Positions 1 through 12,806 of a stretch of DNA of 64,000 nt are shown here, one piece after another. The stretch covers positions 186,001 to 250,000 of the forward strand of contig NDFF03000382.1 of NCBI GenBank assembly GCA_002150815.3, given 5' to 3'. The translations under genes and the position numbers were made by a program. The notes under the pieces are model-generated. The model was not told where the DNA came from, did not search any database, and was given only the letters and a program-made list of their open reading frames with translations. The DNA is from Grammothele lineata. Taxonomy: Eukaryota; Basidiomycota; Agaricomycetes; Polyporales; Polyporaceae. Each line of letters opens with the position of its first letter. The first letter of the stretch is position 1.

Positions 1-1432
1 GGTGGGCCTAGGCGTGTTGTCAAGAATAGGCTAGAAGCAACAGGTGCAAACTACTTACTGCTACTGTGACAACAACATCTGGACAAGAGCCGGCAGATCA
101 GAGAGGTGGGTCAACAAACTTTGAGAGTCATACCTCGGTGGCCCTCAAGCACCTGAACGATTTCTCGGGTCTGTAGGTCCCATATGTAGACCTTCATATC
201 TTCACTTCCACTCATGATATGTTTTCGGCCGGGAGCGAAATCCGCAAATATACAATACGTCCTGTTCGTGTGACCACTGTATGTTTTCACGCACTTGGAT
301 GTTTGCGTGTTCCACAACCTGATAGTCGAGTCTTGCGTGCTCACGAGAATGAACCGCGAGTTCGGTGTGAATTTGATATGGGAACTATTGACATCAGCAC
401 TGGGCAGTCCAAGAGAAATAACACAACATACCATATTGGATTGTCATCATCGGCCAGTGTCTTCAGGCACTGCCCGGACTCCGTATCCCAGAGTCGACTA
501 CAAGAGTAAAACATTTGTCTACATCGTTGAGACACGAAAGGTCACGAATGCTCACATCAAGCCGTCCATCGAGCAGGACGCAATCAAGGTACCGTCGTGG
601 CTGAACGACACTGCGGTGACCGGGTCTGAGTGAGCAGGGAGCGTTTTCAGAGTTTTACCTGCGTGCTCGTGAGCCTCAGTTATAATGATAGCCACGCGAA
701 AACGAACCTCTTCCGACATCCCACACTCTGACCGTCTCGTCAAACCCTCCTGACGCAAGTAAGTTGCCCGAAGGACTGAAGTTCACGCAAAAGACGAAGT
801 TGGTGTGGCCCTGCATAATTCTTGCCATTTTGTACTGCCCCGTAACGCATGCCCCATCAGTAGCGGCTCTACAGAAGAGCCAAGACATCTGCTCACAGAT
901 TCCAAAGCCCATAGCCGTACCGACTTGTCGTCAGATGCGGACGCGAGGAACTCGCCATTGCTCGACCAAGCGACGTCCGAGACGCCCTCCGTATGCCCTT
1001 CGAATGTGTGAACGATATCGCCCGTTTCCACATCCCACAGCTTAACAAGTTTATCGGCAGCTTACTTCCAATGGCGGTGAGTACAGATGCCGCAATGCAA
1101 GTGACGAACCACTCACCACAAGACGCGAGCATCTTCCCGTCTGGGCTGAATTTGACAGAGGATATAGACCGCGAATGCCCGCTCAGTATGAGGTGAGGCT
1201 TGTAGTCCGGCCTGTATGGCCCTACAGGCTTGGGTTCAGGGACCGGTGCTGGTGTTTGGGCTGAGGACTCGGGCAAAGGAGGTGGCGACAAAGCGGTAGG
1301 AGCAACAGATTGGCAAGACTGAGGTGGAGGCGGAGACTGGGAATATTTTTCGACGACACCATTCGGGTCCGGTGTCTGAACCTCCGCAGGAAGCTGATAT
1401 TCCTCGCTGTCGACGTTCATGCTCACAGCCAT
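1..1432 (-). CDS. WDR5/Swd3-like WD40 protein (3' end missing)
   Basis: WD40 beta-propeller protein that matches WDR5, the scaffold subunit of COMPASS/SET1 histone H3K4 methyltransferase complexes in the nucleus. Exons on the minus strand: 1117-1432, 897-1060, 708-834, 556-658, 432-497, 134-384, 59-78 and 1-7, where the gene leaves the window. The phases agree at every junction. An N-terminal tail of about 80 residues rich in proline and serine comes before the propeller. Diagnostic strings include VSSVKFSP-like repeats, [37 protein letters not shown] and [11 protein letters not shown], which follow human WDR5 blade by blade. Start chosen at the first ATG of the tail; a second ATG lies four codons on. 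About one blade is missing. The gene is divergent from eIF3k. A generic WD40 protein is unlikely given how closely it tracks WDR5. Confidence 0.9.
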
Positions 1433-1666
1433 AGATGAGGGAAGGGCAATCGTAGTCGCGTTCCGCGTCGAGGCGCGTGAAGCGTGAACGCGTCTCGGAT
1501 AATTCTAGCGGGCGCCTACGAGATCGCGATCTTTACCTCCTCTCCTCCAGGCACATATCTTGCGCCCTTCTACATCTCAGCGTTCCGACTGTTTTTTCTT
1601 ACCATTCCGACACCTTCTGGAGACACATTCTGGACGCACACCGACTACGGGGCCTACGACCACAAG
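1433..1666. promoter_or_regulatory. Divergent promoter between WDR5-like and eIF3k
   Basis: The 234 bases between the two start codons must hold both promoters and 5' leaders. I see no convincing TATA box, as is usual for housekeeping genes. Co-regulation is an inference from the head-to-head layout. Confidence 0.45.
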
Positions 1667-2714
1667 ATGACTTCTGCAGCAAGCTGGTCTTCCCCTCCCT
1701 CACGGCCACCTCTGATTGAGACATTGGTCTCCGGTGTCGGTACGCATTTATGAATCTCTGTATGTTCTTACTTAGACTATATCTCTCTAATAGATCGCTA
1801 TAACCCCTCGAATGTCGGAATTCTGGAGGACTACCTCTACCACCAAATACGCAGCGAGGAGTACGACTGCCTCGCGAATCTTGCCATACTAAAATTGTGC
1901 GCTCTTCCCTCGACGCCTCCCTACCCGGCCATCTTTCCATGGCCCTCGTACAACATATCCTTTCTCATTCTCCTCAGCTACTGATTTGGCCGTGTTATGG
2001 TCGCAGGTACCAATTCAACCCCGACCTTTACAATCCTGACGTCGTGATCAACATCCTCATTAAAGCGCTCACTTCCTCCCCCTTCCCCGACTTCAACCTC
2101 TGCATCTCCCTGCTCGACGACCGCCCCGCCGCTGCTGCGAACGCGGAAGAGCCGGACCCGCTCCCGACGCAGCTCCGCGTGCTCACCGCGCTCCACGGCC
2201 TCCTTCAGCAGTGCCGCTTCCCCGCGTTCTGGGCCCTGTACCGCTCCGACGCCGTCGAGGCCCTCCGCGACAACTACACCGTCGAATGCGTGGGTTTCGA
2301 GGACGCCGTGCGCCAGGTCGCCGTGAGGGCGGTCCGGGCGGCATTCGCGAGCATCGGGACTGAGCGTCTGGGCACATACCTCGACCTCTCTGGTGTGTAT
2401 CCTTCATGAGCTACCTCTCGTGTGGGGAGATTGACGAAGTTGAACGTGTGCAGGACCGGAGTTGAAGGCATACGTCGACAAGCTTGGATGGACGACGGAC
2501 GAGTCGACAGGTGTGGTGAGCGTGCCGCCGAACCCGGACAACCAGATCGAGTCGACGGTCGTTCAAGAAAACATCCAGCTACCCCGTAAGTCATACCCGT
2601 TCTATCGCAGATGTTCGCCGTCATTGATCTTGGTCGGGCGTGGTCGTAGAGCTTACAAAAGTGATTGCGCACGCCGCGCAGACGTCGCTACCTGTTGTAC
2701 CCGCTGTAAACTAG
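1667..2714 (+). CDS. Eukaryotic translation initiation factor 3 subunit k
   Basis: Non-core subunit of eIF3, the cytoplasmic complex that helps load the 40S ribosomal subunit on mRNA. Exons 1667-1739, 1794-1896, 2007-2392, 2454-2585 and 2650-2714 give 252 residues, slightly longer than human eIF3k (218). Recognition rests on RYNPSNVGILEDYLY near the start, ANLAILKLYQFNPDLYN, VINILIKALTSSPFPDFNLC, the CRFPAFWALYRSD segment, VGFEDAVRQVAVRAV, and the C-terminal LKAYVDKLGWTTDESTGVV with a following LTKVIAHAAQTS. These form the HAM/CSN8-PCI fold of the family. The ATG at 1667 is the first in frame and gives a short Ser/Pro-rich leader before the conserved part. eIF3k is absent from budding yeast but common in filamentous fungi. 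Confidence 0.93.
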
Positions 2715-2996
2715 TCTCGGCGTTGTATGTCATAGATTCCTTCGTGTGTAGCGACACTGGACAACGCTGGATTGCCCGCACGAAGCTCGACCATCTCTGG
2801 AGGTACGATCTGTATGCATATAACTGACCAGTCATTATGTACATCTACAGTATCACAGATATCCCAAGTTCCGTACGTCGCTGTTAGTCATCCCCAGGTA
2901 TATAATCCTCCCCGGACGGCGAATGCACTATGTGATCCGTCCATCATAACCGCTACGGATCCAGAAATCTACTACAGGTATCCGGAGCTATAGCAT

Positions 2997-4512
2997 TCAA
3001 TTTTCATACCCAGAGAGGGTGTCCGCAGGGGTCTGGCTACCGCCGGTCACGTCGTCGACGTCCGTCCCGAAGCCGTTGGTCATCTTCGCCGCTGCTGCCA
3101 CCCTCTCGGGCTCGACGCAATGCTCGCGCAGAGCGCTGACGACGTGCGGGATGACGTCCTTGTGAATGTTCTCGCCCCAGATCACGTCGAGGTGCTCGTA
3201 CCCGCGCAGTCTCCGCGCCGTCGTGATCTTCTTGGGGAGCTCATGCAGCATTATGTCGATGTCCACGAGCGAGTCGCAGTCGCCATAGAGAAGCACGATC
3301 GGGCTCGCAATGTTGCGCGTCGGGAAGCGGGCGGGAGCGTACGCGGTGACACCAGAGGGCTTGGCGGCGCGGCGGACGAGGACAACGCGCTGAACGTCGT
3401 CGTCGTACATCTGGAACTTGGCGTTTCGCATAATCTGGAACCAATGAACGACGGACTTGACGGACGCGGAGGAGTAGAGGTGCGGGTATGCGGCGAGCTT
3501 CTGGAGCTCGGGGATGTTGCGGGAGCGCCAGTTGAAGAGCCAGCGGAGGGAGGCGGTGATCGCGGCGGAGAAGACGGGCGGGTAAAGAAGGGATTGCCAG
3601 GCGGGGACGGAGGACATGATCGACTTGCGGCCGAAGATGAGGAAGATGAGGGTAGGCCTAGGGAAGAAGTCGGTAAAGGCTAGGCGGAACGGTAGAGAAT
3701 ACGCACGAGGCTTTCATTAGGCTATCGACGACAGACGCGGCGAGCCCGGCAGGGCTCATAGCAGGCGCAAGAGCGATGAAGACGTTGACCTTTTCGTTTA
3801 AAGGAGGGTGTATGCTGAGGGCAGCGAAAGCTTGGGCGGTTCCCTGGCTGAAACCGACATAGCTGAGGCTGGGCTCCTTGGTAACCTGGAGGATGTAGGA
3901 AATGGAGTCGGGGATGTCGTGCCATGCAAAGTCGTCGATACTGTAGTCCCAAAACTTGGAAGAGTTGGGGTTGTGGTGGATAGACTTCTTGGAGTACTTG
4001 TTACCGCGGTTGTTTCCGAGCCACACGTCGAAGCCAAGCTCGACGAGGGTGAAGGCGAGGGAACGCTCCGAGGAAGTGAGGCAGACCCAGACCTCGGAGT
4101 TCATGAGAAGGCCATGGTGAAGGTATACGACAGGCTTGCCGGTCGAGCCGCCGGGGTGTTCCCTGACCTCGCCCTTCTTGGCGGGGAGACGGTGAAGGCC
4201 GAGGAGGTAGCCGTCCTTGGTGAGGACGACGTGCTCCTCGTGCTCGTAGCCGAAGATTTCACAAAGTCTCTGGAAGTCTTCGGCTTTGCGGATGCGCTCT
4301 GTGAGGCGCTGCTCGGAGGATTTGGGGATGGGCGGGCCGACGATGAAGTGGAAGAGGCTGCGCGAGCGATCGTAGAACCATTCGATGACGGGTTTGGGAA
4401 GGAAGGAGATAATGACTGTGAGGATGGCTTCGAAGAAGACAAAGATACCGCCGAGGACGAGTGCGGCGTAGTCTCTGGATGTGATGCGGCCGATGAACGG
4501 GAGTCGGGCCAT
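2997..4512 (-). CDS. Steryl ester hydrolase / acid lipase-family alpha-beta hydrolase
   Basis: Alpha/beta hydrolase of the acid-lipase family, which includes yeast Tgl1, Yeh1 and Yeh2 and animal LIPA; it probably cleaves steryl esters or triacylglycerols at lipid droplets or the plasma membrane. Two exons, 3707-4512 and 2997-3657, give 488 residues. A hydrophobic stretch at about residues 15-42 (LVLGGIFVFFEAILTVIISF) looks like a membrane anchor. The N-terminal AB-hydrolase-lipase signature HEEHVVLTKDGYLLGLHRLP follows at about 92-111. The nucleophile elbow is GFSQG. The acid is probably the aspartate in YGDCDSLVD, and the histidine is in YEHLDVIWGENIHKDV. The oxyanion strand VVYLHHGLLMNSEVW is present. 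All triad elements look intact. The exact substrate cannot be told from sequence. Confidence 0.88.
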
Positions 4513-4560
4513 GATGAAGGACAGTGGTGAACGAGGCGAGGACTGGCTGTGGCGAGACGC

Positions 4561-4590
4561 CTGAGCTGCCCTGAGCTGCCCCGAGCTGCC
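4561..4590. repeat. Three tandem copies of a 10-bp unit upstream of the lipase
   Basis: The unit CTGAGCTGCC occurs three times in a row, the third copy with one change, 49-78 bases upstream of the lipase ATG. It could be a simple repeat or a small cluster of binding sites; I do not recognise the motif. Confidence 0.6.
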
Positions 4591-5002
4591 CTCCGTTGGC
4601 GGAGATCCTGGCGCGTGATTCCGCGAGGAGTGACGTCACGCGCCTATCGCCCGTCTTATCTGCTCTGCTTATCTTAGAGTCGACCGTAGTCGACCGCGAT
4701 GGCCCGCTCGCCGCCGCTGCGAACGCGCTCGAATGCTCGAGCAGGACAGACGACGATTAATGGCGGGCGAGTCGGCGGGAGCGGTCTCTCGACGACGCCG
4801 CGGGGGCCAGGCCGTCGACGACTCCCGCTCGGATCTTGGGCTTCTTCGCCAGTCCGTTCATTTTTCTACCCCTGCACCGCTCCTCCGCTCGCCAAATCTT
4901 CATCTCACTCGACGCCACCCTCCCCGTCCCTCGCCCTCTTCTACTATTCTCCCGCCGACCCTCTCTCCGGCACACGACCTTTACGACTCTTGACGCCCCC
5001 TC

Positions 5003-7353
5003 ATGTCCTCCCTCCCGGCTGCCATAATCTCGGGCTCCTACCAGTCGGCGAGCAGTGTCATCGACGCGTTTGAGGCTTGTACGTCTCCCTTTTTCTACCA
5101 GCCTTGGAGTAACCGATCCTGACCGCTATCTTGCAGACCGTCGCGCGCAGTCGAATCACTCCGACTTCGTCTCGGGTTCCCTTTCTTCCTCCTCCGGTCT
5201 TAGCGGTCCCCATGATGTCGAGGCCGCCATCCGCGAAGAAGTAGAGGAAGAGTCTGATTTTGAGGACGACGTCGAGCCGCAGGTCGCGCAGGTGCGCAGG
5301 GCATCGAGGACCGGCGACGACGCGCTCTTGGCCAACATACAATGGGACGACGACCTAACCCCAGCCCCAACCGCCGAGGGCCGCCAGTTCGATTTCCGCA
5401 CGTCTGCTCGCGCTCCGTGGAACGTATCGCCCGTGTTTGAAGACGAAGACGACATACCTACTCCCCGCGCCGCCCCGGGAGAGCGAACCCCCCTTATCGT
5501 ACGGTCGCCCCCTTCATCCGACTCTCTCCCTCGCGTGGGGCCTATTGAAGCGGAGCCGCGTACCCCACAATATGCCGCCGTCCCCAGGCGCATATCTCAT
5601 GTCAGCACCCGCTCCAAGGTGTCCTTGCGGGAACCGAAGCACCGTCATGTCGGTCAAAGCACTTTCGCACAAACGGTACGTCCTACAGTCGACTGGCTAA
5701 CAGTGTTATTGAAAATGTTTCTTACAGCTTCTCAATGCCGTCGCCGTCCTGTTCGGTATCGGTATGCTATCAGAACCCATGGCATTCTCATATGCTGGGT
5801 GGATATGGGGTACCATCCTCATCATCGGCTACGGTTACATCTCCTGCTATACGTATGTGTTGCAGGAGCTCGCTCGGTCTTTCATGTCCCGCTAATCCCG
5901 TCAACAGAGCGAAAATCCTGGCCCGCATTGTGCTTTCCGACCCTAGCATCCGTTCTTACGCCGATATTGGTCGTAAGGCATTCGGACCCCGCTCAATGCC
6001 CCTCATCAGCGCGATCTTTGGCTTGGAATTGTTCACTGTGTCGTACGTGCTCACTGTGATGGTATTTTTCGCTTGTAATAACTTTGATACTCGCAGCGTC
6101 GCTCTGGTCACGCTTTACGCAGATTCCCTCTACGCAGTCCTCCCTAAATATTCCTCTGACACATATAAGTTGCTTGGTCTCATCGTGTGAGTACTGCGTC
6201 AAACCTCACACAAACTGGATTATACTGATATATGATACCAGGCTGATACCCGCTGTTCTTATGCCGCTTTCTGTGCTCTCGTTCGCATCTATCGTCGGAA
6301 TTTTCTCTCTAATGGCCATTATGGGAATCATCTTGTTCGATGGGTTCACGAAATACGACAGCCCGGGAAGCCTCTGGAGTCCGGCCGACACCAGCCTCGG
6401 GATCGATAACTACCGCGAACTGGGAATTGCGTTTGGACTGTTCATGGCTGGGGTGCGTATGCTCTGCCTCTAACCGAGAATACTCTGTTGACGACAAGGG
6501 TTCTAGTTCTCGGGACACGCTGTCATCCCCACCCTGGCAAGAGACATGCAAGACCCTTCGCGATTCGACGAGATGATCAACTGGGCGTTCGCAATTGCTA
6601 CGGGTATCTACGGGCTGCTCGGTGTCGTTGGCTACATCATGTTTGGCAACGCCGTCAGTGACGAGGTTAGGACATTCGATCCTCACACAAGGCAGCGAAG
6701 TAGCTGACAACCACGAGCAGTTCAGCCAAGACCTTATGAGGTACAACACCCACCCGGCCCTGAACTCCATTGCTCTGTGGGGTCTCGTCATCACCCCCTT
6801 GTACGCCTTCGCACAATACTAGCCACTGCCTGTGCTCATTTCTTACGCGTGTTAGGTCGAAATTTGCTTTGACGGCACGACCGGTACGTTCATCGGAGCA
6901 TTCATGCTAATCCCGTTACCTCACCAGTGGTTGCAGCTCAACGTGACTATCGAAATGGCCCTAGGGCTTGACACCACCGGCGCGTCCCCCGACCCGCACG
7001 GCACGCCTCCATCCAGCGCCCACTCTTCCTCCGCTTCCCCTCAAACCCCCAACACAACGCTCGCGCACAAGCTCCGAAGCATGCTCATCGCCGCCGAACG
7101 CGTCGCGCTCACCCTACTCTCCGTCGTCGTCTCCATCGTCGTCCCCGAGTTCGCGTCCGTCATGGCCGTCCTCGGCGCGACATTCTCCTTCCTGCTCTGC
7201 ATCATCGGCCCCGTATGCGCCAAGGTCGCGCTTGGGGGCGGCCTGCGCCGCGGATGTGGGTTTTGGGACGCGGTGCTCCTCGTGGTCGCGGCGGGGATGG
7301 CGGTGTGGGGCACGGTGTGCGCATTCCAGAGTGCGGAGGTCGAGCCGCTGTGA
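5003..7353 (+). CDS. Vacuolar amino-acid transporter, AVT1-like (Aa_trans family)
   Basis: Proton-coupled amino-acid/auxin permease of the AAAP family, closest in layout to fungal vacuolar Avt1-type transporters. Ten exons: 5003-5078, 5137-5675, 5728-5852, 5908-6042, 6097-6186, 6242-6452, 6507-6665, 6721-6800, 6856-6883 and 6937-7353, giving 619 residues. An acidic, probably cytosolic N-terminus of about 200 residues (EEVEEESDFEDDVEP) comes first. The first helix carries the family motif NAVAVLFGIGMLSEPMAFSY. About eleven hydrophobic helices follow, including FSGHAVIPTLARDMQDP and the FALTARPLN segment coded across the 28-base exon 9. The last exon encodes two or three closing helices. The gene is divergent from the lipase and convergent with ITC1. 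Vacuolar location is inferred from the family and the long N-terminus. Confidence 0.88.
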
Positions 7354-7962
7354 GCGGCTCTATGCCCAAGGCGGAGACCGGGCAGGCATGGAATAGGGTG
7401 TTGAGGGCAGCTTGATGATACCCAGCCATACGGCATGAATGGGAGGAGGGTTGAAGACGGGAAGATAGTCTGCTGCAGTGACAAAACTCACTTATATGGA
7501 CAGACGACGGCGCTTGGGCAGTACTTTTGCAGCTTGTATCCATTTGATAGTAGAGGATAGAGTTCCGTATGACGGTCCCCATTCTGGGGCATGGCCCAGC
7601 ACCGCACGGAACCTGCGCCGCTTGGATCTCAAGTGGTTTTGGTGTGTTTCAGGCGACAGAACAGCGTATATTGCAGTTGACATGGACATGCTACATGATA
7701 TATGCTACGATTCGTGCGAGAGGATGGGATGGGATGGGATGGCGGGTGACAACATCGTCCGCGCATTAGGATTACGATCCACGCAGTCTACTTAGTTTGC
7801 CAGACGAAGCGGTGAGTGCTGTGATGATAGGTCGAGCGGAAGTGGAGGGACATGCCGGGGCAATCCAAGGGGCGATCCAAGTGGAGATGGTAAGGGATTA
7901 TAGACAAATAGTACAATATGGTAATAGTGGTGGTGTCAAGTCGGGAGGTGGATGTTCAATGG
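7354..7962. other. Convergent intergenic region
   Basis: The 3' ends of the transporter and of ITC1 face each other here. The stretch holds their 3' untranslated regions and a short tandem run of about four GGGAT units near 7722-7741. I see no gene. Confidence 0.6.
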
Positions 7963-10900
7963 TCAGGCTGCGTTAATGGCTTTGCGGTTCGTCCATTGCA
8001 TATACGGCTCGCGTAAGAGCTCCGCGCCAGCGTGCTTGCGCGCGCTCCGGCGCGCCTCGGGGATCTTTGCGTTAGCGTTGAGGTCCTGAATTCAACGTAC
8101 CGCGTCAGTGAATGGCCGGACAGTCACATCAAGAGAGAAGGGAGGGGAAAAGAGATGAGGGACAAGACATACCGCCGCTCGTCGCCGCATCCCGGGGCCA
8201 ACGTGGTTCCACCACTTGGTGAGCTGGTTCTTGAGCGCGAGCTCGCGCACGCCCTTGGGGTTCAGCCAGGCCATGAATTCCTGCACTTCTTCGATGTCGT
8301 TGAACACCGCCCACTCGTTCGAGCCGAGCATGCCCTCCTGCCCCTCCTCCTCCCGCCTGCGCGCGTCGACGTCCTCGTCGCGGCGCCGGAGGAGATCACG
8401 GTCGAACTCGCTCGCGCCCTGCACGAAGATGCGCCCCGTGCCATACTGCACCGTACCACCGGAGCCGATGAGTGACGCGGCACCCATCCCATCGAACCAC
8501 CACACGCGGTTGTAGAACCGATCGCGCCCAAGCGGCTTCACGCGCACAGCGCCCAGGAGCTTGCGGAACTCCCGCTCGATACCCTCGAGCCGTCGCTCGA
8601 GCTTGTTAACCTCCTCGTCGAGCCGGCGGTGCTCGGCCATGGCTTGCTTCGCAGAGGACGCCTTAGCACGCGCGAGTTCACGCTCTTTGGCGGCAGTGCG
8701 TCGGGGCACGCGAGAGGCTGACTCGCCCTCGTTCTCGGAACCCGGGACGTCGGAAAGGTCGGAGGAGTCGTGCATGGGGACATCCCCTTCCCCTTTAGCT
8801 GTGCCGTTCTCGTTCACCTCGGGCTTGGTCTCACCCTGCAGCGCAGCCATCTCCTCGAGGCTGTACGGCCGGACGTCGTCAGGGCGGATAACCAAAAAGA
8901 AACTATGACACTTACTATTGCTTCTTCGTGCGGTTGACCTCGATCTTCTCCTTCCTCAATGCAGTGAGTTGCTCTTCGCACCATTCTATGTGAGCATGGA
9001 TAGCTTTGCTGGAAATAGCCAGATTGCACATGAAGGAGACGATAGCGACGCGGTCCTTGGGTGGCAGCTTGTGGTAGAGCTGTCCTGGAGCCGTGGGCGT
9101 CGAAAGACGCACGGGAACAGGACTCGTGCTAGGTGTTGGTGCAGCCGAGCTCGTGGGGTTGGAAGACTCGTCTGGGGCGAATAGGAGTTTAGTGAGAATC
9201 TCGCGAAGACGAGGAAAGTTCTCAAGTGTCGCATGCTAGAGAGTCGCTGCTCAGTGTTTACCGCAACCACGAGCACCAGTATACATACATCTTTCAAACA
9301 GCCCACCATCGATTCTTCCCAGCCTTCGCGTCCTTCTGCGTGCCGAAGAGGTGCTCGCTCCCAATTATTGCCAACATCAGCCATCGCAGCCGTGAGTTGG
9401 TCAACCGTCACTCCTAGGATCTCGGAGTGGTCATCGGTCTCGTCTTTGTAGGTCACGAGAGACATGATTGCGCTATGTCGGTTGAACGGCACGGTGCGAA
9501 GGTTATATATGAGGGCAGCATGGACTTCAGCGAGCAACTGACAGTGCGGCTCGATGACGGAGTGTCGGAGTGCGCCTTCGAAATCGTCCATAGTGAATGT
9601 CGACATGTGTAATGGTTGACTGCTCATTAAACGGATTTGTGAGTTACAGAGTCGGCACAAAGAGCGGGGAGCGAACTTACCCATAGACGACAAGGAAGTT
9701 GTAGGACATGAGGAACGCGGCGTTAGTGGCGTGGTCTTCACCGAAAGGCATGGCTAGTTTGCTAGGTACTGGCCGCTTAAGCTTCATTCCTGCTCGCTTC
9801 TCCTTGTCACCCAGCACGACATCTAAGTCTTCTGTCGGGTATCGCACAGGCTTCTTTTTCTTCTTCTCCGCCAAAAGTCGGTCGTTTTCTTCTTTCAGCT
9901 TTAGTTGTTGCTCCATGCGCTCGCGTTCTTCGCGTTGGCGTTGCTCTGCGACTGCTAATGCTACAGCTCTCTCCTTCTCTACTGGCGTTGTGCATGAGCT
10001 CTGATGAACGAGAGTATAGGCTATTGGAAGGTACGCACCTTTCTCTTCCGCCATTTGTCGCCGCTTCTTCGCTGCCGGTCCCTCTTTATCCTCCCATACT
10101 TTCTTCCGTTTGTCTATCTCCCCCTTCTTCAGAGTCTCCACCCCTTTCCGGATTTCCTCGGGCATAACACTGCTCACTCCATATCTCGCAGCGATGGCAG
10201 GCTTCACTGTCCACGGCGATGCGACAGCAGCGTCACGGTCTACACAATCACGGATGAAGCGGCGCAGGATTGACTTGGAGAAAGCCAGGCGGTCGCGGCT
10301 GAATAAAGCTCAATGCGGCGTCCGACACGAATCGTGACTGCACGTACCCCATAACATTACACTGAACATCCGTAAGAGCACCGCATTGATGGTTGGTTTC
10401 TTTGCCTTTGCTCTTCTCGCCGTTGCGGCCGAACCCGGGTTGCTTCTCTTCTTCGAGTATCTGCACTTTGTATACGTACTTCGCGGGATCATCCTGTACG
10501 ATGGAGTCCTTCACAGGAACTTTGAGATCTTCGGCAACCTTGTGTATTGGAGTAGGTGCGTCTGAGAGTGGTGATGACGCAGTGGACGATGAGGCAACAG
10601 GGCCAGAGTCTCGTGAAAGCGTGACGGGCTTGGGTGGGAACACTTGTATGACACGGGCAAAGTACCTGTTCAAGGCATGGTAGTGAGAGGCTGTACACAC
10701 GGGTGAGATCCTGCGGAACGCACTTGTCGCCTTGGATGTCAACGTAAACCTCTGGTTATCAGTTGGTACATAAGCGAACGCATCGCTGAAAAGAACGGAG
10801 TGTACGTACTCTCGTCAGGATAGTACCTATCCTTGAAGCGTTCGTACACGGCTTCTACAAGGTGGTCTATACGACCCATCACCTCTACAGAATGGCCAAA

Positions 10901-11322
10901 TATAGATGAGTATGAAAGACACGTAAAGCACGCGAGGGGAGAGTGAACGTACGCCACTGGACCGCCTTGAGCACTGCAGCCTTGAGTGGGTCCGGGAACC
11001 TGGAGTGCATAGTGCGGGCCTCTTGCCGCTCGCTCTCGAGGGCCTGGAAGTAGTCGAGACCACTCTTGCCGGTGACCTCGCATTGGAACTGCTTGAGCCT
11101 GTAGAAGGACATACGTGCGGCATACGCCCTGAAAAGCATGGCAGGAAGGTGAGCGGCGGGCCGGGGCGGGGGGTGCGGACGGTGGACGCACTCGTAGTTG
11201 TCAAATATCTCGGCGGTCTGCCTGAGGACGAAGACCTCTCTGGCTGGGTCGTGGTTGACCGCATCGACGAGGGCGGGGGACGGCTCTGTGAGGAGGACGC
11301 GCTTGCGCCTGCAGGTGGGCAT
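7963..11322 (-). CDS. ITC1: ISWI complex subunit with WAC, DDT and WHIM/WSD domains (Itc1/Acf1 type)
   Basis: Non-catalytic partner of the ISWI ATPase in a nuclear chromatin-remodelling complex (yeast Isw2-Itc1; animal ACF1 and WSTF). Ten exons: 11192-11322, 10953-11128, 10810-10884, 10724-10751, 10348-10665, 9681-10298, 9289-9619, 8916-9235, 8173-8860 and 7963-8085, 935 residues in all. The WAC domain is at about 20-125 (EIFDNYEAYAARMSFYRLKQ, CEVTGKSGLDYFQALESE). A charged coiled-coil part follows. The DDT domain is at about 450-515 (FTMDDFEGALRHSVIEPHCQ). WHIM1 is near 625 (CNLAISSKAIHAHIEWCEEQ). The WSD/WHIM2 signature PLGRDRFYNRVWWFDGMG follows a second coiled coil. Exon 4 is only 28 bases. 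The first ATG before the WAC domain is taken as the start. WAC plus DDT plus WSD makes the assignment firm. Confidence 0.92.
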
Positions 11323-12806
11323 TGCGGGGGCGGGCGGGAGGCGGGGCGGGCGGGGGACGGTGTGGATGGGAGGGAGGAAGAGGGGTCGGAGGGAGCGGGG
11401 ATGGGGGGCGGCAGGAGGCCAGGTTGGAATCCGAAGGCGTGAAGCGGTCGACTTCGCATTTTTGCAACGGTGCGTCTCCCGAGCCCTCCACGCTCAGCCA
11501 CCCGCACCGTCCACCCCGCCCGCGGACTTTCAACTCCCAACGCCCGCCTTCGCTCTCGACCTCCATCCACCGCCCAGCCCTCTCCGCTCTCCCGCCCACC
11601 ACCACCGTCGCTGCCCCCCGCCGCGTTGTGCACCCACTCGGCGTCATGCCGGTTGTTCCCCGCCCGGTACGGAGGATGCAGGCGGCCCCCAGATCGCTCT
11701 CAGATTACCGCTCCTGCTCGCGCCCGCACCTCTGCCTTTCTGTCTCGAGCCCTCGCCGCACTCGGGGCAGCCGGTCTATCCGCGCGTTCACGGCCGTACG
11801 TGCCCCGACGTAGTCTCTACAAGTACGCCGCTGGTGCCGATGCGCGCTCACCGGGAGGCGGTGGGGATATCCGGGCGGTCAACGGGGCCCGGCTCTGGCC
11901 ACGGTGCTGCGCCTGCTTTCTCCGAGCACCGTTCGCGACCAACGCGCGCGGCATGGGCAACCTTGTCGCACGGAGCGGAGACATAGCACTCGGCGGACCA
12001 CAGGCACGTACACCCTCATATCCGCCTATCCGCGTCATGGCGCTCGCAGTGGACGGCGGCATGGACCTCCTTCCCTTGAGACGCCATGAATGGCAGCACG
12101 CACGGTCCGTAAAGTGCCTTTGTACTCGCGCCGAGATCCTGTTATCTCCTGGCCGATTCTGCGTGCGTGGCGAGCTTCTTCCTCGAATCCCCACCAAGGC
12201 TGTCAGCGCGATGAACGATCACGTGCATACACTCTCATGACCTTATTCCTGCCCTGCACTGCTGGACTTGGGGTGCATATCGTCTCGTACGAGCGATGTG
12301 GTGCCATCGTAGATCGTGCTGCAAAGTGCGCCCTGTTGAAGTTGAAACTCATCTTCGTACCGTTCGTCAGCCGCAAGTCTAGTCTGCATAACGTGCAACA
12401 ATAACCTCGTATTCGTACAGTAAGCAGCACAGCAATCCAAGTAGGCGTATAGTAGTAGCACAGCTCAACAATGTCAGGAGTGCCAGTGTCCCGAGATCCT
12501 CCAATAGTCTGGCCGGTACATGATGCAAACAAGGAGCGAACAGATGATCGTGACATGTAGGAAGACGAGGAATAAAGCATCGGTCCATGCGCAGCGTTCA
12601 TGAGACGAGAATGAGTAGGAAGGGAATGAGACATACACACATCCTGAACAGTTGCGAATTAGCGAGGGTAAGCTATCTGGGGAGCTCAGCTAACTCACCA
12701 TCTAAGCTGAGCAGTACAAGCCAGAGCCATGTAAGAGAGGTGAAAATGGAAAACTTTCCGAGAACTTGTACTCCTTCACAGGCAGAAAGGCAGAAGCCGT
12801 CAAAGG
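11323..12806. other. Intergenic, 1.5 kb, no gene seen
   Basis: This lies upstream of ITC1 and downstream of the next minus-strand gene. It is C-rich on the plus strand up to about 11,800. Open frames here are Pro/Arg/Ser-rich and match nothing I know; they look like composition effects. It probably holds the ITC1 promoter and the 3' untranslated region of the neighbour. Confidence 0.5.

Noticed and set aside
10005..10042. Possible 38-base intron in ITC1 starting GTGCGT
   Set aside because: Too short, and removing it breaks the frame; the exon reads through without a stop.
11470..12240. Long plus-strand frame of 256 codons upstream of ITC1
   Set aside because: Arg/Pro/Ser-rich with no domain, overlapped by equally long frames on the other strand; a composition effect.
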